Assembly (NCBI RefSeq): GCF_905171765.1
Contig: NC_053391.1
Span: 262,215,918 to 262,279,917, forward strand
Length of the DNA: 64,000 nucleotides
From: Bufo bufo
Lineage: Eukaryota > Chordata > Amphibia > Anura > Bufonidae
Reading direction: 5' to 3'
The notes beneath the pieces are model-generated. The model saw nothing but the letters and a program-made list of their open reading frames with translations, was not told the DNA's origin and ran no database searches. Positions within the stretch are counted from its first letter, which is position 1; every line of letters starts with the position of its first letter. The position numbers were made by a program, and so were the translations under genes. Shown here piece by piece: positions 22,650 to 34,713 of the stretch.

Positions 22650-23459
22650 TTGACCTCCCCTCCATAATGCCTTTCCTTTTATAGGGAAATTAAAGTCATG
22701 CAAAATGGGAAATGGGTCTGGTTTTCCTCAAACTCTGTAATGGATTTTTGTAATGGAATTCATTTGGATCAGACATTGCTCTTTTCTCTAATAAATAAAC
22801 AATATTCTCCAATAATCTTTATTGTGCGAATTCACTAGGTTCTGTAGATCATGATGCAAAAAACGCAGAATATCAAAAAAACGCATATTAGGTATTGATG
22901 CATTTTCATTGCGTTTTCATTAAAAACACTCATTTGAACTAAATTAATACATAAATACCCCATATATATCACTCAAATGTATGTAAAAATGTATATCTCT
23001 ATATAAATACATTAAAATCTATAAAAACCTTTTAATTGATACCTTCATGTTGATGTATTGTGGGTCCTGTATTCTTATTACATACAACGGTGAGGAGATA
23101 TCACCATTGAAAACTACTTTAGTTTATGAAGAGGTCTTGTGATAAAAATCCTTAAGAATAGAGTTGAGCGAACACCTGGATGTTCGGGTTCGAGAAGTTC
23201 GGCCGAACTTCCCGGAAATGTTCGGGTTCGGGATCCGAACCCGATCCGAACTTCGTCCCGAACCCGAACCCCATTGAAGTCAATGGGGACCCGAACTTTT
23301 GGGCACTAAAAAGGCTGTAAAACAGCCCAGGAAAGAGCTAGAGGGCTGCAAAAGGCAGCAACATGTAGGTAAATCCCCTGCAAACAAATGTGGATAGGGA
23401 AATTAATTAAAATTAAAATTAAAAAAATAAAAATGAACCAATATCAATTGGACAGAGGT

Positions 23460-24858
23460 CCCATAGCAGAGAATCTGGCTTCACGTCAGCAGAGAATCAG
23501 TCTCTTCATGCCATAGCAAAGAATCTGGCTTCATGTCAGCAGAGAATCAGTCTCTTCATGCCATAGCAGAGAATCTGGCTTCATGTCAGCGCAGAATCAG
23601 TCTTCATGTCATAGCAGAGAATCAGGCTTCACGTCACCCACCACTGGAACAGGCCACTGTCACACATTTAGGCCCCGGCACCCAGACAGAGGAGAGAGGT
23701 CCTGTAACAGAGAATCTGGCCTTATGTCAGCACAGAATCTGTCTTCATGTCATAGCAGAGAATCAGGCATCACGTCACCCACCACTGGAACAGGCCACTG
23801 TCACACATTTAGGCCCAGGCACCCAGGAAGAGGAGAGAGGTCCCGTAACAGAGAATCTGGCCTTATGTCAGCACAGAATCTGTCTTAATGTCATAGCAGA
23901 GAATCAGGCTTCACGTCACCCACCACTGGAACAGGCCACTGTCACACATTTAGGCCCAGGCACCCAGGCAGAGGAGAGAGGTCCCGTAACAGAGAATCTG
24001 GCCTTATGTCAGTGCAGAATCTGTCTTAATGTCATAGCAGAGAATCAGGCTTCACGTCAGCCACCACTGGAACAGGCCACTGTCACACATTTAGGCCCAG
24101 GCACCCAGGCAGAGGAGAGAGGTCCCGTAACAGAGAATCTGGCCTTATGTCAGCGCAGAATCTGTATTCATGTCATAGCAGAGAATCAGGCTTCACGTCA
24201 CCCACCACTGGAACAGGCCACTGTCACACATTTAGGCCCAGGCACCCAGGCAGAGGAGAGAGGTCCCGTAACAGAGAATCTGGCCTTATGTCAGCGCAGA
24301 ATCAGTCTTCATGTCATAGCAGAGAATCAAGCTTCACGTCACCCACCACTGGAACAGGCCACTGTCACACATTTAGGCCCCGGCACCCAGACAGAGGAGA
24401 GAGGTCCTGTAACAGAGAATCTGGCCTTATGTCAGCACAGAATCTGTCTTCATGTCATAGCAGAGAATCAGGCATCACGTCACCCACCACTGGAACAGGC
24501 CACTGTCACACATTTAGGCCCAGGCACCCAGGCAGAGGAGAGAGGTCCCGTAACAGAGAATCTGGCCTTATGTCAGCGCAGAATCTGTCTTCATGTCATA
24601 GCAGAGAATCAGGCTTCACGTCACCCACCACTGGAACAGGCCACTGTCACACATTTAGGCCCAGGCACCCAGGCAGAGGAGAGAGGTCCCGTAACAGAGA
24701 ATCTGGCCTTATGTCAGCGCAGAATCTGTATTCATGTCATAGCAGAGAATCAGGCTTCACGTCACCCACCACTGGAACAGGCCACTGTCACACATTTAGG
24801 CCCCGGCACCCAGACAGAGGAGAGCGGTCCCGTAACAGAGAATCAGCACATTGTTTGA
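23460..24858. repeat. 141-bp tandem array, nine units
   Basis: The landmark CCACTGGAACAGGCCACTG recurs at 23641, 23782, 23923, 24064 and so on to about 24770, a regular 141-bp period with high identity. Because 141 is a multiple of three, a frame of 441 codons stays open as 47-residue repeats. This is best seen as a by-product rather than a gene. A shorter, irregular prefix of 'gcagagaatc' units starts it. Confidence 0.9.
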
Positions 24859-25723
24859 AGAAGTGCCATGCCAGGGAACTCCTTGAAGCTGCCTTTGGGG
24901 TGCTCGGTCCCAGATGGCGGCGGTCAGTAGCAGGCGGAGTCTCTTGGTGGCGGGTGTTCTGATTTTGCCCACTGCTCCCTCTTTTGCTACGCTGTTGGCT
25001 CGGTCTCACCACTGCCTCTTCCTCCGAACTCTGAAAGTCAGTGGCACGACCTTCATTCCATGTGGGGTCTAGGACCTCATCGTCCCCTGCATCGTCTTCC
25101 ACCCAGTCTTGACCCCTGACCTCCTGTTCAGACTGCACACTGCAGAAAGACGCAGCAGTTGGCACCTGTGTTTCGTCATCATCAGAGACGTGCTGAGGTG
25201 GTATTCCCATGTCCTCATCATCAGGAAACATAAGTGGTTGTGCGTTAGTGCATTCTATCTCTTCCACCCCTGGTGAAGGGCTAGGTGGATGCCCTTGGAA
25301 AACCCTGGCAGCAGAGTCTTCAAACAGCATAAGAGACTGCTGCATAACTTGAGGCTCAGACAGTTTCCCTGATATGCATGGGGGTGATGTGACAGACTGA
25401 TGGGCTTGGTTTTCATGCGCCATCTGTGCGCTTTCTGCAGAAGACTGGGTGGGAGATAATGTGAACGTGCTGGATGCACTGTCGGCCACCCAATTGACTA
25501 ATGCCTGTACCTGCTCAGGCCTTACCATCCTTAGAACGGCATTGGGCCCCACCAAATATCCCTGTAAATTCTGGCGGCTACTGGGACCTGAGGTAGTTGG
25601 TTCACTAGGACGTGTGGCTGTGGCAGAACGGCCACGTCCTCTCCCAGCACCAGAGGGTCCACTAACACCACCACGACCATGTCCACGTCCGCGTCCGCGT
25701 CCCTTATTAGATGTTTTCCTCAT
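24788..25723 (-). pseudogene. hAT transposase, N-terminal exon (BED-finger type), truncated
   Basis: The frame starts at ATG 25723 with a basic Gly/Arg tract (MRKTSNKGRGRGRGHGRGG), a likely nuclear targeting segment. A long Ser/Thr/acidic linker follows (VSDDDETQVPTAASF, QDWVEDDAGDDEVLDP). It then reaches SLAWHFFKQCAD, the start of a BED-type zinc finger. There the similarity stops: the Cys and His ligands and the whole catalytic domain are missing, and the frame runs into unrelated sequence and the 141-bp array. The related copy at 41613-42379 continues with DDKTRVVCTLC, and the one at 63303-63988 with a full C2H2 finger, which identifies this exon. It would encode at most a non-catalytic nuclear peptide. 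Confidence 0.7.
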
Positions 25724-25745
25724 TGTTCCCGTTCACCACAATTTT

Positions 25746-28700
25746 GAGAATGGCAAATTTGGGAATGCTTTTTCAACCCAGAACAAAAAGTCTGCTTCGA
25801 CGGTCACTACAAATAACTTGACCAGCTAAAACTGTGCAGATTTGGTTGAATAGAGATGTGAGACCTGTTTTTTTTTGCGCTGTGTGACAGTTATAGGTTT
25901 AATCACAGAATGACACTTCTATCAGCACGCTAGCGTGTGTCTTAGGTTTTTCTGAATGATACTATCAATAACTTCAATGGAAGATTTTCTTTTTGGGATA
26001 GATTTCAAGTAGGCCTGAAATACCACAAACTAGTTATTTTCAGAATGGCAAATTTGGGAATGCTTTTTCAACCCAGAACAAAAAGTCTGCTTTGACGGTC
26101 ACTACAAATAACTTGACCAGCTAAAACTGTGCAGATTTGGTTGAATAGAGATGTGAGACCTGTTTTTTTTTGCGCTGTGTGACAGTTATAGGTTTAATCA
26201 CAGAATGACACTTCTATCAGCACGCTAGCGTGTGTCTTAGGTTTTTCTGAATGATACTATCAATAACTTTAATGGAAGATTTTCTTTTTGGGATAGATTT
26301 CAAGTAGGCCTGAAATACCACAAACTAGTTATTTTCAGAATGGCAAATTTGGGAATGCTTTTTCAACCCAGAACAAAAAGTCTGCTTTGACGGTCACTAC
26401 AAATAACTTGACCAGCTAAAACTGTGCAGATTTGGTTGAATAGAGATGTGAGACCTGTTTTTTTTTGCGCTGTGTGACAGTTATAGGTTTAATCACAGAA
26501 TGACACTTCTATCAGCACGCTAGCGTGTGTCTTAGGTTTTTCTGAATGATACTATCAATAACTTCAATGGAAGATTTTCTTTTTGGGATAGATTTCAAGT
26601 AGGCCTGAAATACCACAAACTAGTTATTTTCAGAATGGCAAATTTGGGAATGCTTTTTCAACCCAGAACAAAAAGTCTGCTTTGACGGTCACTACAAATA
26701 ACTTGACCAGCTAAAACTGTGCAGATTTGGTTGAATAGAGATGTGAGACCTGTTTTTTTTTGCGCTGTGTGACAGTTATAGGTTTAATCACAGAATGACA
26801 GTTCTATCAGCACGCTAGCGTGTGTCTTAGGTTTTTCTGAATGATACTATCAATAACTTCAATGGAAGATTTTCTTTTTGGGATAGATTTCAAGTAGGCC
26901 TGAAATACCACAAACTAGTTATTTTCAGAATGGCAAATTTGGGAATGCTTTTTCAACCCAGAACAAAAAGTCTGCTTTGACGGTCACTACAAATAACTTG
27001 ACCAGCTAAAACTGTGCAGATTTGGTTGAATAGAGATGTGAGACCTGTTTTTTTTTGCGCTGTGTGACAGTTATAGGTTTAATCACAGAATGACACTTCT
27101 ATCAGCACGCTAGCGTGTGTCTTAGGTTTTTCTGAATGATACTATCAATAACTTTAATGGAAGATTTTCTTTTTGGGATAGATTTCAAGTAGGCCTGAAA
27201 TACCACAAACTAGTTATTTTCAGAATGGCAAATTTGGGAATGCTTTTTCAACCCAGAACAAAAAGTCTGCTTTGACGGTCACTACAAATAACTTTACCAG
27301 CTAAAACTGTGCAGATTTGGTTGAATAGAGATGTGAGACCTGTTTTTTTTTGCGCTGTGTGACAGTTATAGGTTTAATCACAGAATGACACTTCTATCAG
27401 CACGCTAGCGTGTGTCTTAGGTTTTTCTGAATGATACTATCAATAACTTCAATGGAAGATTTTCTTTTTGGGATAGATTTCAAGTAGGCCTGAAATACCA
27501 CAAACTAGTTATTTTCAGAATGGCAAATTTGGGAATGCTTTTTCAACCCAGAACAAAAAGTCTGCTTTGACGGTCACTACAAATAACTTGACCAGCTAAA
27601 ACTGTGCAGATTTGGTTGAATAGAGATGTGAGACCTGTTTTTTTTTGCGCTGTGTGACAGTTATAGGTTTAATCACAGAATGACACTTCTATCAGCATGC
27701 TAGCGTGTGTCTTAGGTTTTTCTGAATGATACTATCAATAACTTCAATGGAAGATTTTCTTTTTGGGATAGATTTCAAGTAGGCCTGAAATACCACAAAC
27801 TAGTTATTTTCAGAATGGCAAATTTGGGAATGCTTTTTCAACCCAGAACAAAAAGTCTGCTTTGACGGTCACTACAAATAACTTGACCAGCTAAAACTGT
27901 GCAGATTTGGTTGAATAGAGATGTGAGACCTGTTTTTTTTTTGCGCTGTGTGACAGTTATAGGTTTAATCACAGAATGACACTTCTATCAGCACGCTAGC
28001 GTGTGTCTTAGGTTTTTCTGAATGATACTATCAATAACTTTAATGGAAGATTTTCTTTTTGGGATAGATTTCAAGTAGGCCTGAAATACCACAAACTAGT
28101 TATTTTCAGAATGGCAAATTTGGGAATGCTTTTTCAACCCAGAACAAAAAGTCTGCTTTGACGGTCACTACAAATAACTTGACCAGCTAAAACTGTGCAG
28201 ATTTGGTTGAATAGAGATGTGAGACCTGTTTTTTTTTTGCGCTGTGTGACAGTTATAGGTTTAATCACAGAATGACACTTCTATCAGCACGCTAGCGTGT
28301 GTCTTAGGTTTTTCTGAATGATACTATCAATAACTTTAATGGAAGATTTTCTTTTTGGGATAGATTTCAAGTAGGCCTGAAATACCACAAACTAGTTATT
28401 TTCAGAATGGCAAATTTGGGAATGCTTTTTCAACCCAGAACAAAAAGTCTGCTTTGACGGTCACTACAAATAACTTGACCAGCTAAAACTGTGCAGATTT
28501 GGTTGAATAGAGATGTGAGACCTGTTTTTTTTTTGCGCTGTGTGACAGTTATAGGTTTAATCACAGAATGACACTTCTATCAGCACGCTAGCGTGTGTCT
28601 TAGGTTTTTCTGAATGATACTATCAATAACTTCAATGGAAGATTTTCTTTTTGGGATAGATTTCAAGTAGGCCTGAAATACCACAAACTAGTTATTTTCA

Positions 28701-29100
28701 GAATGGCAAATTTGGGAATGCTTTTTCAACCCAGAACAAAAAGTCTGCTTTGACGGTCACTACAAATAACTTGACCAGCTAAAACTGTGCAGATTTGGTT
28801 GAATAGAGATGTGAGACCTGGTTTTTTTTGCGCTGTGTGACAGTTATAGGTTTAATCACAGAATGACACTTCTATCAGCACGCTAGCGTGTGTCTTAGGT
28901 TTTTCTGAATGATACTATCGATAACTTCAATGGAAGATTTTCTTTTTGGGATAGATTTCAAGTAGGCCTGAAATACCACAAACTAGTTATTTTCAGAATG
29001 GCAAATTTGGGAATGCTTTTTCAACCCAGAACAAAAAGTCTGCTTTGACGGTCACTACAAATAACTGGACCAGCTAAAACTGTGCAGATTTGGTTGAATA
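25746..29100. repeat. 295-bp satellite-like array, about 11.4 units
   Basis: The landmark CAGAATGGCAAATTTGGG recurs at 26041, 26336, 26631, 26926, 27221 and so on to 28994, a period of 295-296 bp. Units are almost identical; differences are single bases (T/C at 'taactt[t/c]aatgg') and the length of a T run. The array starts within about 25 bp of the transposase start codon, so the unit carries the exon's 5' flank. An inner mini-palindrome CACGCTAGCGTG sits in each unit. Confidence 0.95.
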
Positions 29101-29129
29101 GAAATGTCAGGTCTATTTTTTAGACGCTG

Positions 29130-29425
29130 GGTGACAGGCTCAACTTGCCCCTGATGTAATATATGGCCAAAAAATAACCAGACTGTTGATGGTTAAATGC
29201 ACTTCGGTGACACAGGCTCAGCCTGCAGCTGATGTAGTATATGGCCAGAAAATAATCAGACTGTTGATGGTTAAATGCACTTGGGTGAAACAGGCTCAGC
29301 CTGCAGCTGATGTAGTATATGGCCAAAAAATAACCAGACTGTTGATGGTTAAATGCACTTCGGTGACACAGGCTCAGCCTGCAGCTGATGTACGATATAG
29401 CACAAAATAACCACACTATCGATGG
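29130..29425. repeat. 78-bp subterminal repeat, three and a half units
   Basis: GACTGTTGATGGTTAAATGC recurs at 29181, 29259 and 29337 (78-bp spacing), with GGTGACACAGGCTCAGCCTG in each. It lies between the 295-bp array and the hAT end. Similar 'tcggtgaca' repeats precede the BED exon of the 41-kb hAT. Confidence 0.85.
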
Positions 29426-30187
29426 TTAAATACACTTGGTGATAGCTCGTGCTGGCGCACCACAAGTCACAAAATGGCCGCCGATCACCCCAGAAAAAAA
29501 GTGATCTAAAAACGCTCTGGGCACCCTAAAAAAAGTGAGCAATTGAGTATCAGCACTTCAATGATCCACAGCTGTAGATCGATCACTGAATGAAGTCTTT
29601 TGGAGGAGTTAATCTGCCTAATCTCGCCCTAACGTCGCAGCTGCAACCTCTCCCTATACTGATCATAGCAGAGTGACGTGCGGCGCTACGTGACTCCAGC
29701 TTAAATAGAGGCTGGGTCACATGGTGCACTGGCCAATCACAGCCATGCCAATAGTAGGCAAGGCTGTGATGGCCTCTTGGGGCAAGTAGTATGACGCTTG
29801 TTGATTGGCTGCTTTGCAGCCTATCAAAAAGCGCCAAGAAAGCGCCGAACACCGAACCCGAACCCGGACTTTTACGAAAATGTTCGGGTTCGGGTTCGGG
29901 TCCGTGTCACGGACACCCCAAAATTCGGTACGAACCCGAACTATACAGTTCGGGTTCGCTCATCCCTACTTAAGAACAATTAAAACTTTAAAAATGATAA
30001 AATCTGAAAAATTTTAAAATCTGAAAAATATCTAACATACAATGGCTTCCTGCTGGCTAGAAGTATTTATCAATCATTTAACCTTGATAAATATTTCTAG
30101 CCAGCAGGAAGCCATTGTATGTTATATATTTTTTAGATTTTAAAATTTTTCAGATTTGATCATTTTTTAAGTTTTAATTGTTCTTAA

Positions 30188-30949
30188 AGGGCTTCTGTCA
30201 CCCCACTAAACAGTTTTTTTTTTGTTCCTTATAATCCCTATACTGCGATCTATGCATACATACTGTAATTAATCATTTTGGTTCAGCAGCTTCTGTTAAA
30301 AACTTACTTTTAAAATATGCAAATTACCTTGCTACCAGCAAGTAGGGCGGCTAGTTGCTGGTAGCAGCCGCATCCTCCTATCCTAAAGACACCCCCTCCG
30401 CATGTTGATTGACAGGGCCAGCGGACGGGATCGTCCTCCCGCTGGTCCTGTCTGCTATCAAGATCTCGCGCCTGCGCCGTGACGGTATTCAGTCGGCGCA
30501 GGCGCACTTAGAGGCGGACGCTCCTTCGGCCGCTCCATCCTCAATGCGCCTGCGCCGATGACGTCACATCTACACCTGACGCAGGCGCATTGAGGGAGGA
30601 GCGGCCGAGCGAGCGTCCTCCCCTCAGTGCGCCTGCGCCGACTGAAGACAGGTACGGCGCAGGCGCCAGATTTTGAATGCAAACAGGGCCAGCAGAGAAA
30701 GATCCCGTCCGCTGGCCCTGTCAATCGACATGCGGAGGGGGCGTCTTTAGGATAGGAGGATGCGGCTGTTACCAGCAAGTAGCCGCCCTACTTGCTGGTA
30801 GCAAGGTAATTTGCATATTTTAAAAGTACGTTTTTAACAGAATCTGTTGAACCAAAATGATTAATTACAGTATGTATGCATAAATCGCAGTATAGGGATT
30901 ATAAGGAACAAAAAATAAATAAACTGTTTAGTGGGGTGACAGAAGCCCT
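30188..30949. mobile_element. piggyBac-type MITE
   Basis: TTAA flanks both ends (30184-30187, 30950-30953). The ends AGGGCTTCTGTCACCCCAC and GTGGGGTGACAGAAGCCCT are perfect inverted repeats, and most of the 762 bp is one long palindrome with GC-rich inner arms ('ctgcgcc' repeats around 30470-30670). TTAA target choice is diagnostic of the piggyBac superfamily. No coding. Confidence 0.85.
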
Positions 30950-31459
30950 TTAAGGATTTTTATCACAAGACCTCTTCATAAACTAAAGTAGTTTTCAACG
31001 GTGATATCTCCTCACCGTTGTATGTAATAAGAATACAGGACCCACAATACATCAACATGAAGGTATCAATTAAAAGGTTTTTATAGATTTTTATGTATTT
31101 ATATAGAGATATATATTTTTACATACATTTGAGTGATATATATGGGGTATTTACGTATTAATTTAGTTCAAATGAGTGTTTTTAATGAAAACGCAATGAA
31201 AACGCATCAATACCGCACATGCGTTTTTTTTGATATTCTGCGTTTTTTGGTGCAACATGATCTACAGAACCTAGTGAATTTGCACAATAAAGATTATTGG
31301 AGAATATTGTTTATTTATTAGAGAAAAGAGCAATGTCTGATCCAAATGAATTCCATTACAAAAATCAATTACAGAGTTTGAGGAAAACCAGATCCATTTC
31401 CCATTTTGCATGACTTTAATTTCCCTATAAAAGGAAAGGCATTATGGAGGGGAGGTCAA

Positions 31460-31501
31460 CCACTGAGGAAGGGGCCACTTAGAGCCCCGAAACGCGTTTG
31501 G
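31460..31501 (+). ncRNA. Hammerhead-like motif, right arm, intact core
   Basis: CCA, CTGAGGA, an extra A, GGGGC/GCCCC hairpin with loop CACTTAGA, GAAA, perfect palindrome ACGCGT, T, TGG. Apart from the inserted A it fits the type I hammerhead layout, with the cleavage position expected after the T following ACGCGT. Confidence 0.55.
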
Positions 31502-32366
31502 TACTGGACCCCCCTATTCAACACAAGGACCACCAGCTTTCACAGATTTGAATACTTTGGAGAAAAACGATCGAGGACATACCGCATGCACGAGTGGAAT
31601 CGAAAATATAAAGGAGCTACTGGCGCCAGTAAGTAAAAACCTGCACTTGTTAAAGTGAACGGCAAAGGACATTTGTTGTCGAAATTTCTTCGATATCCCA
31701 ACACAAGTCGTATATTACTATTCCACGTTAAAGTCGATACTCACGTGAATAAGCAGCAGCGGAAGATCGGACTTGAATCACCACGCGGGACTCCGCGGAT
31801 TGTCGATTGGATCCACCTACGTACATCTGTTTCGTGAGTAGACAATACAATTAGAGATGGAATAAGTATTTGCGATGAGAAATATAATCGACACATAGTC
31901 CTATTCGAAGATAACGTAAGACATTTTTCGATGTTGCAATTTGCCTATTAACAGACTATAAACTATATAGGAAAATTCAGAGCCATTTAGAATAATTCAC
32001 GAGTATATGTATAATTCTGAACATTGGATATAATATTAAGAAATAATCTTGAATATTTAATATCACTTCTTATCTTGTGATTATTTATGTGAAATTCTGG
32101 ACATTGCATCAAAAACGACCATTGCGTTTTATAGGAGTATCTTGTTCTTAATTTTTAGGATTGTTTTAACAGTAGCACTGTTCAATATCAGCACTGTTAT
32201 ATTAGTATTGTCTATAGGTACTGTTTGTCATATTTTAGTCTGGCCAGACTTATTATTGATTGTATTATTATTTTAGGAGTATTCACTATTATTATTATTG
32301 GATTTTATCTAATAAAGTACCACTTACTCCAGATATAGAGAGTGCCCAGCCCTTTCTTTGAAATAT

Positions 32367-33615
32367 TGTTTTAGCTTATAGATTGGGTGAATCTGTCGGC
32401 TGAGAGCACCCATCCGGGTAACCTCACACAGCAGTGCGGTCTATTTCTGTTTTTTTCCAAATATATATATTTTTCTTCAAAATATTTTTGTATAAGGGGA
32501 GCTAGCTCACTGAGCATTCGCTCCTCCTTCCCTTCACTCCTCCTCTGCCTCAAATTATTGAGCACCTGAGAATCAATCAGGGCTCAAGTATTTGTGGCAG
32601 AATCCGGAATGTCTATAGCACCCCTTCTCCGTCGTGGCTGTCTCCTGGGTATTTCGGGGCTTGATGGCCCAGCTGCACCTCCCTCCAAAGCAAAAGAGTC
32701 CTCTGGTCTCTCCGGACACCCCTGCGACACTCCTCTTCAGCCACAGAACGAGGGAATTCCAGAAGACCAGCAGCTTGCTCTTCCTCCGTAGAGCTTTTTT
32801 GCATTACCCCTAGTTCCTCCAGGCTGTCAACGGTGCTGTGAAGGAGAGAGCATTTTTAATAAACAATGTGTGTATAAAAGGGTATTACCATATAAAACAC
32901 ATTTAATAACCCACACTGGAATACAGGGATCCAGCAGCCTAGTAAACATTTGATGAACTATGTTGAGTATTGCTTGTCATTTATTGAAAGGCTGGAGAAC
33001 CTCTTAATATAGTGGTTACTTTGTTTCCAAAATGGCACCACAAATAAACCTTTCATATCTCATGTAGTGTATAAAGTAAAGTACATTATTTGCTAATTTC
33101 TTGGTCCATTGTTCCCATAAGCAATGTGCTGCATAGCAGAGGCCAAGGTCTGTTTCAGTACTGGCAGTGATGTACTGTCCTTGTCCACACCGACTTCCGC
33201 CTAGCAATGTTGACGAACTGTTGACGGGACCTGCACAGATGGATGTTCCTTCTCGCTATCCTCAGATGTTTAACATGTCACTCATTTGTGCAGGTCATAT
33301 CAGTAGAAACAATGCTAGATTGAAGTCTTCTTCTGCCATGGTCTGGACATGGGCAGTATATTACAAGCTGAGAACAAAGTCTACCAGGCATGTGCAATCC
33401 AGGCAACAAGTGAGAGCATAGCAGAAGAAATAACTTTGGTACTCACGGCCTAAGATCCAGCACAGGGAGCAGAAACTGAAGCTGCTTTTGCAATGAGCAG
33501 GACACTGGTACGGTGGCCAATGATGCAGTGGGTCAGGATATGTGCATATAAGTCTATGAGTAGTTTGTGATGCCAATTGCAGCTTGCGCAGGTACTGTAA
33601 CAGGGCCCTTTAAGG
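32367..33615. other. No recognisable feature
   Basis: This is AT-rich to mixed sequence. A short proline/leucine-rich open frame (32594-32791) and minus-strand frames around 32371-32804 match no family I know. No repeat structure is visible. Confidence 0.4.
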
Positions 33616-34551
33616 TGTTATAACTCACGTACCAGGTGAGGAATTCCAGAGGGGGATAATGTCTCTGTGTAGTAGGTATTGTGTCAACGGTCTCTCCTAC
33701 CTTGGTACGGCTGGACTCCTGGATCCTGGCTCACTTGCAATAAAATGAGTGTTGCTAGTAGGAGTAACTGAGGAACTTTGGTAGTAAGGAATGAGATCCA
33801 GACTGGTGATATAATCCAACTCGTCTTTACTTAATGGCAGCTTGAATCCATACGAGTTACAGCATAGGTCTTGGGTCCCAGCAGGTATTGGCAATATGTG
33901 GCAGGAATCAATATGTATTCTTCCTCTATTCATATGCCTAGAGAATCTGGCAGGTATCTATCTTCTGCTCTGTCTTCTGATTGGTATGGGCCTGACTAGC
34001 TGAGGAGGTATCTGGTTTCTCCTGGACTCTGGATCTGCACTCTCAGGACTGCTCGCAGGGAATAGTTCTTCCTGGAGGTCTGTAGTTCTAGAGGTGCTGC
34101 TTGCTTTGTCACCAGCTGAGGTAGAAGACTCAGGCTTGGAAGAGTGATCCTTGGCCTCAGCCGAGGCTGGATCCTAGGTTGGGATCCCTGTTTCTGGGAG
34201 CTTCTACCAACACAGCCTTCCCCTAGCAGGGGTAGCTGGAACACACTAACTAGACTTCCTCTCCTCCCCATGAGGTAGGATGTGGGAACATTCCACTCCT
34301 CCTCAAAGAGGGGGGAGCTAGACTGGAATGAACTATTCCAGTCTAGATATACTAAACTGGCTATGGTCTGCTGAACATATTGCTGCCACCTGCTGGTGTA
34401 CATGGAAATTACAGCAAATACATTATACAGGCCTGGAAAATACATATAATGGAAAATGCATTGTTAGATCACACAAGATGACAATATACATATGCACCTG
34501 ACATGTTGTAGCAGGGAGAAAGAGTTTAGTGACATACTCTGGGATGTTACA
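33616..34551 (-). repeat. Probable solo LTR
   Basis: On the minus strand it reads TGTAACATCCCAGA...GTGAGTTATAACA, bounded by TG and CA with short inverted ends, about 936 bp long. It has the look of a vertebrate gypsy or ERV LTR. No coding sequence adjoins it. I could not find a clear target duplication (taagg left, ctttg right), so the limits are tentative. Confidence 0.45.
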
Positions 34552-34713
34552 CTTTGTGTATAGCTAGGGCTTCTTTCGAAGGCCCCCATCGCCACTGTGC
34601 CCCTTTGCAGTGACCAGTTCCCGCCGAAACTGATCGCGGCATGATTGCCAGCAGGTCTTCACTCATTGCACTGTTTAAATATAACATGAAAACAATTCTA
34701 AATGTATATGCAC

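Larger units (their letters stand above)
23159..29968 (-). mobile_element. 6.8-kb hAT transposon derivative with tandem arrays
   Basis: A perfect 8-bp duplication, cttaagaa, flanks it (23151-23158, 29969-29976). The ends TAGAGTTGAGCGAAC and GTTCGCTCATCCCTA are inverted repeats, and both ends continue with repeated GTTCGGGTTCG blocks. Only the first transposase exon is left (24788-25723, minus strand). The rest has been replaced by a 141-bp array (23460-24858) on the 3' side and a 295-bp array (25746-29100) on the 5' side. It must depend on another element for movement. Confidence 0.85.
21742..32366. mobile_element. Large fold-back element with hammerhead-like motifs (about 3 kb before insertions)
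   Basis: 21742-23158 plus 29977-30073 forms one arm, and 30084-30183 plus 30950-32366 the mirror arm. The match is very close throughout and pivots on a 10-bp loop (30074-30083). Each arm carries one hammerhead-like motif and, at its outer end, AATAAA plus a GAGAGTGCCCAGCC tail shared with PLE-derived elements here. No protein coding is visible. A hAT transposon sits in the left arm and a TTAA element in the right arm. No target duplication was found at the outer ends. Confidence 0.75.

Noticed and set aside
23533..24858. Long open frame as a repeat-protein gene
   Set aside because: It is wholly made of a 141-bp tandem array whose period is a multiple of three; two frames on the same strand stay open. 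No start context, domain or splice evidence.
25746..29100. CRISPR-like array
   Set aside because: Units are 295 bp, contiguous and nearly identical throughout, without variable spacers, and the context is a vertebrate hAT transposon.
32371..32804. Continuation of the Harbinger partner gene beyond the Ngaro and fold-back insertions
   Set aside because: The position would fit, but none of the short frames shows a Myb/MADF domain or matching repeats, so the link cannot be supported.
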